Shown here in pieces: positions 1 through 6,697 of a DNA stretch of 11,041 nt; the stretch's first letter is position 1; each line of letters starts with the position of its first letter. Source of the stretch: DASXTS01 sp036505275. GTDB lineage: Bacteria; Actinomycetota; Actinomycetes; Mycobacteriales; Pseudonocardiaceae. The notes under the pieces were generated by a model. The model had not been told where the DNA came from and did not search any database. It saw only the letters and a program-made list of their open reading frames with translations. The DNA lies in NCBI GenBank assembly GCA_036505275.1, contig DASXTS010000279.1, positions 1-11,041 of the forward strand, in the 5' to 3' direction. The position numbers and the translations under genes were made by a program.

Positions 1-678
1 CTGCCTCCGTTGGCCGTTCAGGGTGATCGGGTACGCGCCGACCGACGGCAGCGTGACCGAGAAGGACAGCGTCACGTGCTGGGGCACCGCGGCCGCCTCG
101 CACGCGCTGGAGCAGGTGACCGCCAGCGTCGCTGGGTCGACGTGGTGGGCCAGCACCAGGTCGTCGGCCGGGGTGGCGGAGCCGGAGCACTTGATCCGGT
201 GCAGCTCGCTGCCGGCCAGGTAGTAGGCGACCACGTCGGTGCCCACGGTGGCCGAGACGCCGCCGCTCCAGCGGTCGGAGAGCAGCCGCAGCTTCGCGGT
301 CGGGGTGGCCGCCGTGCCGCACACCGCGCCGCCGGCGTCGTGGGCGGCGTCCAGCTGGATCGACTGCCGGTACGGCGGGCCGGAGTTCGGTGGCGGCGTG
401 GTGGCGTAGTCGCGCACCCCGACGGTGGCCACGTCGTGCGCGAAGTACGCGGCGCTGATCTGCGCGTCATGTGACAGTTCCATGCGGTCCGAGGTGGCCT
501 GGTGGTTGCGCAGCGCAGCGATCACGGTGTTGCCGAGCGGGACGGTGATCACCCCGAGGATGGCGATCGTGAGGATCAGCTCGACGAGGGTAAACCCGGC
601 GTCGCAGCTGGTCAGGCGTCGTGAGTGGGAAGTGGTGTTGGGGCACCATTTGCCACTCACAGGCGTTGGCGTCAGCAT
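1..678 (-). CDS. Minor prepilin, PilW/PilJ-like, partial (C-terminus beyond left edge)
   Basis: This is a type IV prepilin with 226 codons in view and no stop before the window edge. A class III signal is clear: basic residues, then Gly28, then Phe29-Thr-Leu-Val-Glu33. The cut falls after Gly28 and the conserved Glu is at +5, followed by a hydrophobic helix to about residue 50. The mature part has several Cys in a likely beta-rich globular domain. It is probably a minor pilin that helps start or cap the pilus. The start is uncertain. ATG at 678 overlaps the upstream prepilin by 7 nt (ATGCTGA) and gives a long 28-residue leader without a clear ribosome site. A GTG at 660 would give 22 residues. 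No ATG, GTG or TTG lies in frame between the palindrome at 621-660 and the cleavage site, so any usual start places palindrome-encoded residues in the leader. The prepilin call is firm; the PilW label is only by likeness. Confidence 0.82.
   Translation of the reverse strand, partial: MLTPTPVSGKWCPNTTSHSRRLTSCDAGFTLVELILTIAILGVITVPLGNTVIAALRNHQATSDRMELSHDAQISAAYFAHDVATVGVRDYATTPPPNSGPPYRQSIQLDAAHDAGGAVCGTAATPTAKLRLLSDRWSGGVSATVGTDVVAYYLAGSELHRIKCSGSATPADDLVLAHHVDPATLAVTCSSACEAAAVPQHVTLSFSVTLPSVGAYPITLNGQRRQ
621..660. repeat. 17-bp-arm palindrome inside a prepilin leader
   Basis: Arms at 621-637 and 644-660 pair at 15 of 17 positions around a 6-nt loop. The outer 8 bp (GTGAGTGG with CCACTCAC) are perfect. 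It lies just upstream of the prepilin cleavage codons, in the stretch between the end of one prepilin gene and the mature part of the next. There is no T-run on either side and the operon continues, so a plain terminator is unlikely. It may be a REP-like dispersed element or an mRNA stability or translation-control hairpin. Confidence 0.7.
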
Positions 679-1142
679 GGCGAGTCCGAAAGGCGGCAGG
701 GCTTGCGCAGCACGAGAGCCAGGCGCTCGGTGGCGCGGCCGTCGTCGCTGGCGACCTGGATGGTGAGCTGCTGGAGGCCGGAGTCGGTGGTGCAGCTGGT
801 CTGCCACGCGCCACCGCTCCAGTACCGGAGCGAGCCGGCGACCACCGACTTGGTGTAGCCGGCCGGGGCGGCGAAGGCGCCCGGCGAGGCGTAGCTGGCA
901 GCGGTGGCGCAGCCGACGTAGCCGCCGCCCGCCACCGCGTTCTCGATGGCCTCGCCATAGTCGCGGACGGCCGTGCCGGCGGTGGCCTGCCTGCGGTGGA
1001 TGTCCGAAACCAGGATCGCGGTGACCAGGCTGCCGACGATCGCGACCAGCGCGGTACCCATGATCGCCACCGCGATCAGCACCTCGAGCAGGCTCTCGCC
1101 GCGGTCGCCGGCCACCGCGGCCGCCCTCAGCCGGGTGATCAT
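672..1142 (-). CDS. Minor prepilin, PilV-like, 156 aa
   Basis: This is a short prepilin-like protein. Its class III leader ends at Gly15 and the mature N-terminus is Glu16-Ser-Leu-Leu-Glu20, so the conserved Glu sits at +5, with a hydrophobic segment to about residue 45. Position +1 is Glu rather than the usual Phe; GESLLE-type starts are familiar in actinobacterial minor prepilins. Four Cys (78, 117, 149, 156) could form two disulfides in the globular part. The ATG shares one base with the pilC stop (TGATG), and an AGGTGAG ribosome site lies 6 nt upstream inside pilC, so translation is probably coupled. Its likely role is a minor pilin of the priming or tip complex, working with PilC and the next prepilin. 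No precise subtype can be given from sequence alone. Confidence 0.85.
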   Translation of the reverse strand: MITRLRAAAVAGDRGESLLEVLIAVAIMGTALVAIVGSLVTAILVSDIHRRQATAGTAVRDYGEAIENAVAGGGYVGCATAASYASPGAFAAPAGYTKSVVAGSLRYWSGGAWQTSCTTDSGLQQLTIQVASDDGRATERLALVLRKPCRLSDSPC

Positions 1143-2347
1143 CAGACGCTCACCTGGTTGAAGATGCCGTACATGGCGGACACCAGGGCCACCGCGACGA
1201 AGCCGACCACCAGACCCATGGCGATGATCACCGCGGGCTCGAACAGCGAGATGACCTTCTTGAGCTTGTAGTCCAGCTCGCCCTCGTAGTAGCGGGCGGC
1301 CACCTCGAGCTGAGCGTCCAGCGTGCCGGTCTCCTCGCCGACCCGGATCATCTGCGCCGCGGTGGTCGGGAACAGAGCCGTGGCGGCCAGCGGCCCGGCG
1401 AGGCCCTCGCCCTCGAGCAGCGCCTCGGCCACGCGGGACAGTGCCCGCACGAACACCAGGCTGCGCAGCGACTCGGTGGCCACCCGCAGCGCCTCCGGCA
1501 GCGCCACCCCGGCCCCGACCATCGAGGACAGGATCCGGCAGAACCGCTCGACCAGCGCGAACCGTACCGTTGGCCCGACCGTGGGCACGCGGAGCACCAG
1601 CCGGTCACGGGCGTACCGCCCGGCCTCGGTGCGCAGCGCGGCGACCACGAGCACGGTCAGCGCGGCCAGCCCGGCGAGCAGCGCCCACCACCAGGCGGTC
1701 AGGAAGTCGGTGACGGCCAGCAGCATCCTGGTCGGCAGCGGCAGCTCGGCGTGCAGGCTGGCGAAGAACTCCTTGAACCGCGGCAGCACGAAGCTGGCCA
1801 GCACCACCACGGTGACCACGGACATGCCGGCGATCATCGACGGGTAGATCATCGCGGCCTTGATCTTGCGGCGGGCCTCGAGATCGCGCTCGAGGTACTT
1901 GGCCAGCTGGTCCATGACGGTGTCGAGCTGCCCGCTCAGCTCGGCCGAGCGCAGGATGCCGCGGTAGTACTCCGGGAAGATCTTCGGGTGCCGGTCGAAG
2001 CAGTCGGAGAGCCGCTCCCCGCCGCGCAGCCCGTCCTCGACCTCGCGCATCATCCGCCGCACCGAGGAGTTGTCCGCCTCCTCGCCGAGCGTGTGCACCG
2101 CGTCGATCAGCGGCAGGCCGGCCCGGATGAAGGCGCCGAGCTGGCGGGAAAGGTGCATGACCTCCTCCCGCTTGACCCGCGGCGCGGTGACCTCGGCCCT
2201 GAGCAGGCTCTTGCGCTCGGTCACCCGGATGTCGCGCAGCTCCTGCTCGTAGAGGGCCAGCTCGGCGGCCGGCCGGCTGGCGGCCTTCTGCACGCCGCTG
2301 GCGACCCGCCCGTCGGGCGTCACCGCGACATAGGCGAACCTGGACAT
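1142..2347 (-). CDS. pilC: Type IV pilus inner-membrane platform protein PilC
   Basis: PilC/GspF family, 401 aa, the family's normal length. It is the polytopic membrane platform that the PilB and PilT ATPases act on to add or remove pilins. Two T2SF domains are visible, at about residues 64-188 and 267-389. Conserved stretches include KIKAAMIYPSMI (162-173) and RVGEETGTLD (335-344). Likely membrane helices are at about 167-190, 213-238 and 369-395. The open frame extends 113 codons further upstream, but the ATG at 2347 matches the family start (MSRFAYVAVTPDG). It has a GGGAG site 6 nt away and lies 2 nt after the pilB stop. Its stop shares one base with the next prepilin ATG. Confidence 0.95.
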   Translation of the reverse strand: MSRFAYVAVTPDGRVASGVQKAASRPAAELALYEQELRDIRVTERKSLLRAEVTAPRVKREEVMHLSRQLGAFIRAGLPLIDAVHTLGEEADNSSVRRMMREVEDGLRGGERLSDCFDRHPKIFPEYYRGILRSAELSGQLDTVMDQLAKYLERDLEARRKIKAAMIYPSMIAGMSVVTVVVLASFVLPRFKEFFASLHAELPLPTRMLLAVTDFLTAWWWALLAGLAALTVLVVAALRTEAGRYARDRLVLRVPTVGPTVRFALVERFCRILSSMVGAGVALPEALRVATESLRSLVFVRALSRVAEALLEGEGLAGPLAATALFPTTAAQMIRVGEETGTLDAQLEVAARYYEGELDYKLKKVISLFEPAVIIAMGLVVGFVAVALVSAMYGIFNQVSV

Positions 2348-2349
2348 CG

Positions 2350-3996
2350 TCAGCTCCCTACCAGGTAGATGGAACGCATGATCTCGGCCAGCGTGGTGAC
2401 GCCGGCGTGTACCAGTCGGACCGCTTCCTCCTGCAGGGTGCGCATGCCCTCGTAGCGGGCGGTCTTGCGCATCTCGCCGTGCGGGGCGCGGTCGAGGATC
2501 AGCTCGCAGATGGCGTCCGTCACCGGCATCATCTCGTAGACGCCCATCCGGTCCAGGAAACCGGTGTGGGCGCAGAAGTTGCAGCCGGCGCCGCGGACGT
2601 ATTCGGCCGGCGGTGTGCCGCCGATCGCGTCGAGGAACGCCAGTTCCTCGGCCGACGGTTGATAGGGCTCCCGGCAGTGCGGGCACACCCGGCGGACCAG
2701 GCGTTGGGCGAGCACCGCGGTGACCGAGGAGGCGATCAGGAAGTGCTCGATGCCCATGTCCAGCAGCCGGTGCAGCGCCGACGGCGCGTCCGTGGCGTGC
2801 AGCGAGGACAGCACGAAGTGCCCGGTGAGCGCGGCCTGCACGGCGATCCGCGCGGTCTCCACGTCGCGCACCTCGCCGACCAGGATCACGTCCGGGTCCT
2901 GGCGCAGGATCGAGCGCAGGCCGCCGGCGAAGGTGATCCCGGCCGGCTCGTTGATCTGGATCTGGTTGATCGACGGGAAGGTGTACTCGACCGGGTCCTC
3001 GATCGTCATGATGTTGCGCTCCGGCGTGTTGATCTCGCCGAGCGAGCCGTAGAGCGTGGTGGTCTTGCCGCTGCCGGTGGGGCCGGCGCAGATCACCATG
3101 CCGTACGGGGACCGCAGCAGCGTCGAGTACCTGGCCGCCATGTCCGGCGGCATGCCGAGCTCCTCGAGCCGGTACAGCGGGCGGCTCTTGTCCAGCAGCC
3201 GGAGCACGACCTTCTCGCCGCCGACGACGGCCGTGGTGGAGACCCGGATGTCCACCGGGCGGCCCTCCACGTCCATGCTGATCTGGCCGTCCTGCGGGCG
3301 GCGGCGCTCCACGATGTTCATCCCGCCGAGGATCTTGATCCGGCTCACCACGGCCGGGCCGATGGACGCCGGCAGGTCGGCGACGTCGTGCAGCGCGCCA
3401 TCGATGCGGTAGCGCACCCGCAGCCGCTCGCCCTGCGGCTCGATGTGCACGTCGGAGGCCCGGTCCCGGAGCGCCTGGGTGATCACCAGATGGACCACCT
3501 GCACCACCGGCGCCTCGTCGTTGGCGGCCACCGCGTCGGCGCGGGCCGCCTCGCGGCGCAGCGTGTCGCGCGCCTCGAACGCCCTGACCCTGGACTCGAT
3601 GCCGGTCAGCGCCCGGTAGCTGGCGCCGATCGCCAGCAGGATGTCCTCGGCCGGCGCCAGCGCAACCACGACCGGCCGGCCGATGGCCTCCCGCAGCCGG
3701 GCCACGGTGGCCGTCGACGGGTCGGCCATCGCCACCACGACGCCGGTGCCGTCCACCGAGCCGCTCGCAGCCTGGTCCACGGACAGCGGGATGGCCGTCA
3801 GCTCGCGGGCGGTGGCCTCGGAGAGCAGCGCGGTGGCCGCCGGCTCCGGGGTCACCATGCGCAGGTCCACCGTCCGCAGCTCCACTCGGCCGGTCGTGAG
3901 GCCGCCGTGCTCGGATGCCGGGGCGGGCCGCGGTACCGGCTGCTGCTGGTGCCTGGTGCCCAGGGCGGCGGGTTCGGTCCTCGATCGCAGCCTCAT
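2350..3996 (-). CDS. pilB: Type IV pilus assembly (extension) ATPase PilB
   Basis: PilB/GspE-type secretion ATPase, 548 aa, the hexameric motor that powers pilus extension in the cytoplasm. Residues 1-40 are Pro/Gln/Arg-rich and probably disordered. One MshEN/GspE N-terminal domain follows (about 41-130), then the ATPase core. The core shows Walker A GPTGSGKT (305-312), an Asp box (TIEDPVEY, 331-338), Walker B DPDVILVGEVRD (367-378) and a His box around HFVLSSLHATD (393-403). The tetracysteine zinc site, C438-P-H-C441 with C472-N-F-C475, is typical of extension ATPases and absent from PilT. The start ATG overlaps the pilT stop (ATGA, 4 nt) with no strong ribosome site, so it probably relies on reinitiation after pilT. 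Confidence 0.95.
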   Translation of the reverse strand: MRLRSRTEPAALGTRHQQQPVPRPAPASEHGGLTTGRVELRTVDLRMVTPEPAATALLSEATARELTAIPLSVDQAASGSVDGTGVVVAMADPSTATVARLREAIGRPVVVALAPAEDILLAIGASYRALTGIESRVRAFEARDTLRREAARADAVAANDEAPVVQVVHLVITQALRDRASDVHIEPQGERLRVRYRIDGALHDVADLPASIGPAVVSRIKILGGMNIVERRRPQDGQISMDVEGRPVDIRVSTTAVVGGEKVVLRLLDKSRPLYRLEELGMPPDMAARYSTLLRSPYGMVICAGPTGSGKTTTLYGSLGEINTPERNIMTIEDPVEYTFPSINQIQINEPAGITFAGGLRSILRQDPDVILVGEVRDVETARIAVQAALTGHFVLSSLHATDAPSALHRLLDMGIEHFLIASSVTAVLAQRLVRRVCPHCREPYQPSAEELAFLDAIGGTPPAEYVRGAGCNFCAHTGFLDRMGVYEMMPVTDAICELILDRAPHGEMRKTARYEGMRTLQEEAVRLVHAGVTTLAEIMRSIYLVGS

Positions 3997-5072
3997 GCCG
4001 TCACGCTCATTCGCGGCCGCGGCGTCGCCTCGACGTCCTTCGGGTAGAGGCTGCGGGCCACTGCGTCCTGGTAGGTCACCTTGCCGGCCTGCACCAGCGC
4101 CGACAGCGACTGCTCGAACGTGACCATGCCCAGCTTCTGGCCGGTGACCAGCGAGTTGCGCAGCTGGTGGGTCTTGCCTTCCTTGATCAGGTTGCGGACC
4201 GCGCTGTCGGCCACCAGCACCTCGTACGCGGCGACCAGCCCGCCACCGACCCGCGGCAGCAACCGCTGGTACACGATCCCGGTGAGCGCGGCGGCCAGTT
4301 GCACCCGCACCTGGGCCTGCTGCTCGCCGGGGAACACGTCGATGATCCGGGCGAGAGACTGGGCGGTGTCGTTGGTGTGCAGCGTGGCGAAGACCAGGTG
4401 GCCGGTCTCGGCGATGGTCAGGGCGAACCGGATCGACTCCAGGTCCCGCATCTCGCCGACCAGCAGCACGTCGGGGTCCTCGCGAAGGGCGCTGCGCAGC
4501 GCGTCCGAGAACGACGCGGTGTCGGTGCCAACCTCGCGCTGGTTCACCACCGAGCGCTTGTGCTCGTGCACGTACTCGATCGGGTCCTCGATGGTGATGA
4601 TGTGGCAGGCCCGGTAGGTGTTGATCCGGTCGATCACCGCGGCCAGCGTGGTGGACTTGCCCGACCCGGTCGGCCCGGTGACCAGCACCAGCCCCTGGTG
4701 CTGCTGGGCGAAGTGGTGGAGCACCGGCGGCAGCCCCAGCTCGTCCATGCCCGGGATCTCGCTCGGGATCATCCGCAGCGCCAGCGCGGTGACCCCGCGC
4801 TGGGTGAACGCATTACCGCGGACCCGCGCCAGATCGCGCCACGCGAAGGAGAAGTCGTACTCGTGCTGGGCCCGCCAGTGCGCCGTCTGCTCCGCCGTGA
4901 GCAGCCGCTCGAGCATTTCGTCGATCTGCTTGCAGCTCAACACGTCCTGGCCCGGCACCGGGTGCAGTGAGCCGTGCACCCGCACCTGCGGCGGGATGCC
5001 GACCGTGAGCAGCAGGTCCGTGCCGCCGGCGCGCCACAGCTCACCGAGCAGCGCGTCCAGTCGATCATCCAT
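3993..5072 (-). CDS. pilT: Type IV pilus retraction ATPase PilT
   Basis: PilT, 359 aa, close to the usual length. It is the hexameric ATPase that disassembles the pilus and drives retraction, twitching or DNA uptake. The N-terminal PAS-like region carries a TDLLLTVGIPPQVRVHG stretch typical of PilT. The core has Walker A GPTGSGKST (133-141), an Asp box (TIEDPIEY, 160-167), Walker B DPDVLLVGEMRD (199-210) and a His box HLVFATLHTND (225-235). The AVRNLIKEGK motif (291-300) matches the AIRNLIRE signature that marks retraction ATPases. There is no tetracysteine zinc site, which separates it from PilB. The open frame runs 17 codons further up, but the ATG at 5072 has GGAGG 7 nt away and fits the family start. 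It lies 78 nt after pilA. Confidence 0.96.
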   Translation of the reverse strand: MDDRLDALLGELWRAGGTDLLLTVGIPPQVRVHGSLHPVPGQDVLSCKQIDEMLERLLTAEQTAHWRAQHEYDFSFAWRDLARVRGNAFTQRGVTALALRMIPSEIPGMDELGLPPVLHHFAQQHQGLVLVTGPTGSGKSTTLAAVIDRINTYRACHIITIEDPIEYVHEHKRSVVNQREVGTDTASFSDALRSALREDPDVLLVGEMRDLESIRFALTIAETGHLVFATLHTNDTAQSLARIIDVFPGEQQAQVRVQLAAALTGIVYQRLLPRVGGGLVAAYEVLVADSAVRNLIKEGKTHQLRNSLVTGQKLGMVTFEQSLSALVQAGKVTYQDAVARSLYPKDVEATPRPRMSVTA

Positions 5073-5079
5073 GGCAGTT

Positions 5080-5084
5080 CCTCC
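5080..5084 (-). promoter_or_regulatory. Ribosome binding site of pilT
   Basis: GGAGG on the minus strand, 7 nt before the ATG at 5072. It selects this start over the in-frame ATG 17 codons upstream. Confidence 0.8.
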
Positions 5085-5111
5085 AAGAGTTGTCTCGCGA
5101 CGTGGTAAGGC

Positions 5112-5140
5112 GGGGAGGGCCACCCCTCGTGACCCTCCCC
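5112..5140 (-). terminator. GC-rich hairpin between pilA and pilT (attenuator-like)
   Basis: Arms GGGGAGGG (5112-5119) and CCCTCCCC (5133-5140) pair perfectly over 8 bp. After one mismatch, an inner CAC/GTG stem continues with a 5-nt loop. It starts 11 nt after the pilA stop. No T-run follows on the minus strand, so it could be a partial actinobacterial-type terminator or a 3' stabiliser of the pilA message. Either would let pilin be made in excess over the downstream motor proteins. Confidence 0.55.
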
Positions 5141-5150
5141 ACGGCTGGAA

Positions 5151-5483
5151 TCAGCAGCCCGCCGGCGCGCCGGCGACCGTGCTCACGACACCGGTGTTGT
5201 TGGTGGTGACGTAGGCCGAGGTGGCCTGCTTGACAAAGCCGGCGGTCTGCAACGCCGCGATGTCGGCGGCGTAGGTCGCGGTCTTGGCGTAGTGAGCCTC
5301 CTGGGCGACCTCGATGGTCTTCTTGTCCGACTTGCAGGCCGCCACATTGCCGCGGTCGTTGACGCCGCTGACCGCGAACACGACCACTCCGGCGAGGATG
5401 CCGAGGATCACGATGACGATCAGGAGCTCGATGAGCGTGAAGCCGTGCTGGTTATTGCGGGCCTCGCGGAGACGCTGCAGCAT
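5151..5483 (-). CDS. pilA: Major type IV pilin precursor PilA
   Basis: Type IVa prepilin of 110 aa. The leader is 14 residues and ends at Gly14. The mature chain begins Phe15-Thr-Leu-Ile-Glu19 with the conserved +5 Glu, followed by the long hydrophobic helix ELLIVIVILGILAGVVVFAV. The mature pilin would be 96 aa, which is small for the family. Its only two Cys are C50, near the end of the N-terminal helix, and C110, the final residue. A disulfide between them would loop almost the whole globular part. The ATG at 5483 has AAGGA 9 nt upstream; the in-frame ATG far upstream lies inside the neighbouring ATPase gene and is rejected. Its place before pilT, pilB and pilC, and the hairpin after its stop, fit the main pilus subunit. 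The major-pilin role is inferred. Confidence 0.9.
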   Translation of the reverse strand: MLQRLREARNNQHGFTLIELLIVIVILGILAGVVVFAVSGVNDRGNVAACKSDKKTIEVAQEAHYAKTATYAADIAALQTAGFVKQATSAYVTTNNTGVVSTVAGAPAGC

Positions 5484-5522
5484 TTTCTGGTTTCCTTGTC
5501 TTCGTGGGTATTCGGATGTTGG

Positions 5523-5528
5523 ATTACA
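5523..5528 (-). promoter_or_regulatory. Possible pilA promoter -10 element
   Basis: The minus strand reads TGTAAT here, 5 of 6 matches to TATAAT, in the 80-nt gap before pilA. It would put a transcript start near 5515, about 32 nt before the ATG. No convincing -35 hexamer lies 16-18 nt upstream. A dedicated pilin promoter is plausible, but the match could be chance. Confidence 0.25.
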
Positions 5529-5563
5529 CGTTTGCGGCCGCGGATCGCGACCACAGCTGGCGT

Positions 5564-6340
5564 TCACCATGGGCGGCTCGATTCCGGGGTGTCCTTGCTG
5601 AACCGGGCCGCGGTGATGTGGCTTTCCACGAATCGCCGGACGGCCCGGCTGTAGCGGTGCTCCGGGTGAGCCACCGTCAGCGGTACCCCGCGGTTGATGG
5701 AGGTAGAGACGTCCCAACTGGACGGCAGCGCGCCGGCGATCGGGGTCTTGATGGTCCGCTCGACCTCGTCGGTGGTCAGGCCGACCCGCGCGTCGCAGCG
5801 GTTGAGCACCACCGACCGGGACGCCCGGCGGTAGGACAGCATGTCCAGCATGTCGAGGGTCAGCCGCAGGTTGTGCAGGGCCAGCCGCTCCGGCGCGGTC
5901 AGCAGGACGTGGTAGTGCGAGTGGTCGAGCGCGGTCAGCACGTGCCCGGAGAACTGCGCGGGCGTGTCCACGACGGTGAAGTGGTACAGCGACGGCAGAA
6001 TCGCGAGCAGGTCGCCGACCAGCGCCGCGGGCACCCTCGCCGCCTCACCGGGCACAACCGGCGGGAGCACGCCGTCGAGGCCGGTCGAGATCCGGGTCAC
6101 CAGCGAGCCGATCGCCGCGACGTCCAGCAGGCCGCTGCCGTCGGCGGTGACGGCGTCGGCCAGGCTGCCTGCCGGTTGGAGCGACAGCATGTTCGCCACG
6201 TCGCCGTGCGCCAGGTTCAGGTCGACCAGGCAAACCCGGCGCGCGCCGCCGGCGTTGAGCACCACGGCCAGGTTGGTGGCAAGGGTGGTCTTGCCGTACC
6301 CGCCCTTGGCGGCGAATACGGTGAGGACGCGACCGTTCAT
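5564..6340 (-). CDS. MinD/ParA-superfamily ATPase, CpaE/TadZ-like, 258 aa
   Basis: A deviant-Walker ATPase that would work at the membrane or pole as a dimer switched by ATP. The P-loop is K12-G-G-Y-G-K17-T-T with the signature Lys12. Walker A' is around LVDLNLAHGDVA (38-49) and Walker B is VVDTPAQF (123-130). The late segment INRGVPLTVAHPEHRYSRAV (215-234) resembles the CpaE/TadZ branch rather than plasmid ParA. No receiver domain precedes the ATPase, unlike full CpaE proteins. The frame is open 44 codons further up, but the ATG at 6340 starts directly before the ATPase fold (MNGRVLTVFAAKGG) and has an AGGAGG site 6 nt away. It is the first gene of the pilus cluster, 80 nt before pilA, so a role in placing or timing the pilus machine is likely but inferred. 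Confidence 0.87.
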   Translation of the reverse strand: MNGRVLTVFAAKGGYGKTTLATNLAVVLNAGGARRVCLVDLNLAHGDVANMLSLQPAGSLADAVTADGSGLLDVAAIGSLVTRISTGLDGVLPPVVPGEAARVPAALVGDLLAILPSLYHFTVVDTPAQFSGHVLTALDHSHYHVLLTAPERLALHNLRLTLDMLDMLSYRRASRSVVLNRCDARVGLTTDEVERTIKTPIAGALPSSWDVSTSINRGVPLTVAHPEHRYSRAVRRFVESHITAARFSKDTPESSRPW

Positions 6341-6346
6341 CGGACA

Positions 6347-6352
6347 CCTCCT
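6347..6352 (-). promoter_or_regulatory. Ribosome binding site of the ParA/CpaE-like gene
   Basis: A perfect AGGAGG on the minus strand, 6 nt before the ATG at 6340. It is the main reason to reject the 44-codon upstream extension of this frame. Confidence 0.85.
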
Positions 6353-6501
6353 CGCCTCGAGTGGGAAAGCTGCACGACGACAAGATTCATTCACCGCCGG
6401 CCGCGCCGGAATCGGGTGATCGGACAGGTCCGGCAGCCCGACGGTCGACAGGGTTGGCCGGCCGGATGACACCTTGTCGTCCGTTCACCCGACAAAGAGC
6501 C

Positions 6502-6524
6502 GGGACCAATGACCCCTTTTGGGG
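6502..6524. promoter_or_regulatory. Overlapping palindromic tracts, possible operator
   Basis: GGGACCAATGACCC (6502-6515) has the GGGxC-N4-GxCCC symmetry of DosR/DevR-type boxes (known form GGGACT-N2-AGTCCC), with one asymmetric position. It overlaps the palindrome CCCCTTTTGGGG (6513-6524), and a further GGGGT at 6527-6531 could pair with ACCCC at 6512-6516 instead. It lies 75-97 nt before the adhesin start. This could be a regulator site or alternative 5'-leader hairpins. No direct proof. Confidence 0.3.
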
Positions 6525-6598
6525 AATGGGGTAACGACACGCCGCTCGCGAATCGACAGGTCGAATCGAACAGTTCCCAACCGATTCGGGGCTACCTC

Positions 6599-6697
6599 AT
6601 GACGTCACAATCGACCGCGCAGCGAACGGTCGGCAGGGCACTCGCCACAATGGTGATCGGTGCGACGATCGTGCTCGGCGCACCGCTCGCACAGGCC
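6599..6697 (+). other. Sec signal peptide of the repeat protein
   Basis: Residues 1-33: Arg9 and Arg13 in the n-region, a hydrophobic core from about residue 14 to 30, and an Ala31-Gln-Ala33 cleavage motif before Thr34. It directs export by the general secretory route. No lipobox Cys and no twin-arginine pair are present. Confidence 0.85.

Larger units (their letters stand above)
6341..6598. promoter_or_regulatory. Divergent intergenic region between the pilus cluster and the adhesin gene
   Basis: This 258-nt region must hold the start signals for the minus-strand ATPase gene and the plus-strand secreted-protein gene. It contains CCCCTTTTGGGG (6513-6524), a TTGTCG/CGACAA inverted pair (6474-6479 and 6491-6496), another copy of that motif in minus orientation at 6377-6384, and GGGACCAATGACCC (6502-6515). 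No convincing paired -35/-10 promoter is visible on either strand. No open frame here looks coding. Confidence 0.5.

Noticed and set aside
621..660. The palindrome as an ordinary intrinsic terminator
   Set aside because: No T-run on either strand, two mismatches in the stem, and the prepilin reading frame passes through it.
2350..3996. PilB as truncated at its N-terminus
   Set aside because: It has only one MshEN-like domain after a disordered stretch, but 548 aa is near the normal size, the ATPase core and zinc site are complete, and the start overlaps pilT neatly.
2407..4047. A 546-codon plus-strand open frame opposite pilB
   Set aside because: It is antisense to a gene with complete secretion-ATPase motifs. 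Its product is rich in Arg, His, Gly, Ala, Val and Asp with no recognisable fold, as expected from codon bias.
3915..4970. A 351-codon plus-strand open frame opposite pilT
   Set aside because: It is the mirror of pilT codons, low in complexity and without a ribosome site; pilT on the other strand is certain.
6386..6412. TTCA-N15-GCCGGAAT on the plus strand, resembling the FliA-type promoter recalled from Actinoplanes zoospore genes
   Set aside because: Only the TTCA and GCCG parts fit; the end of the -10 does not. It lies in a stretch rich in CCGGCCG, so a chance match is likely. Only transcript mapping could rescue it.
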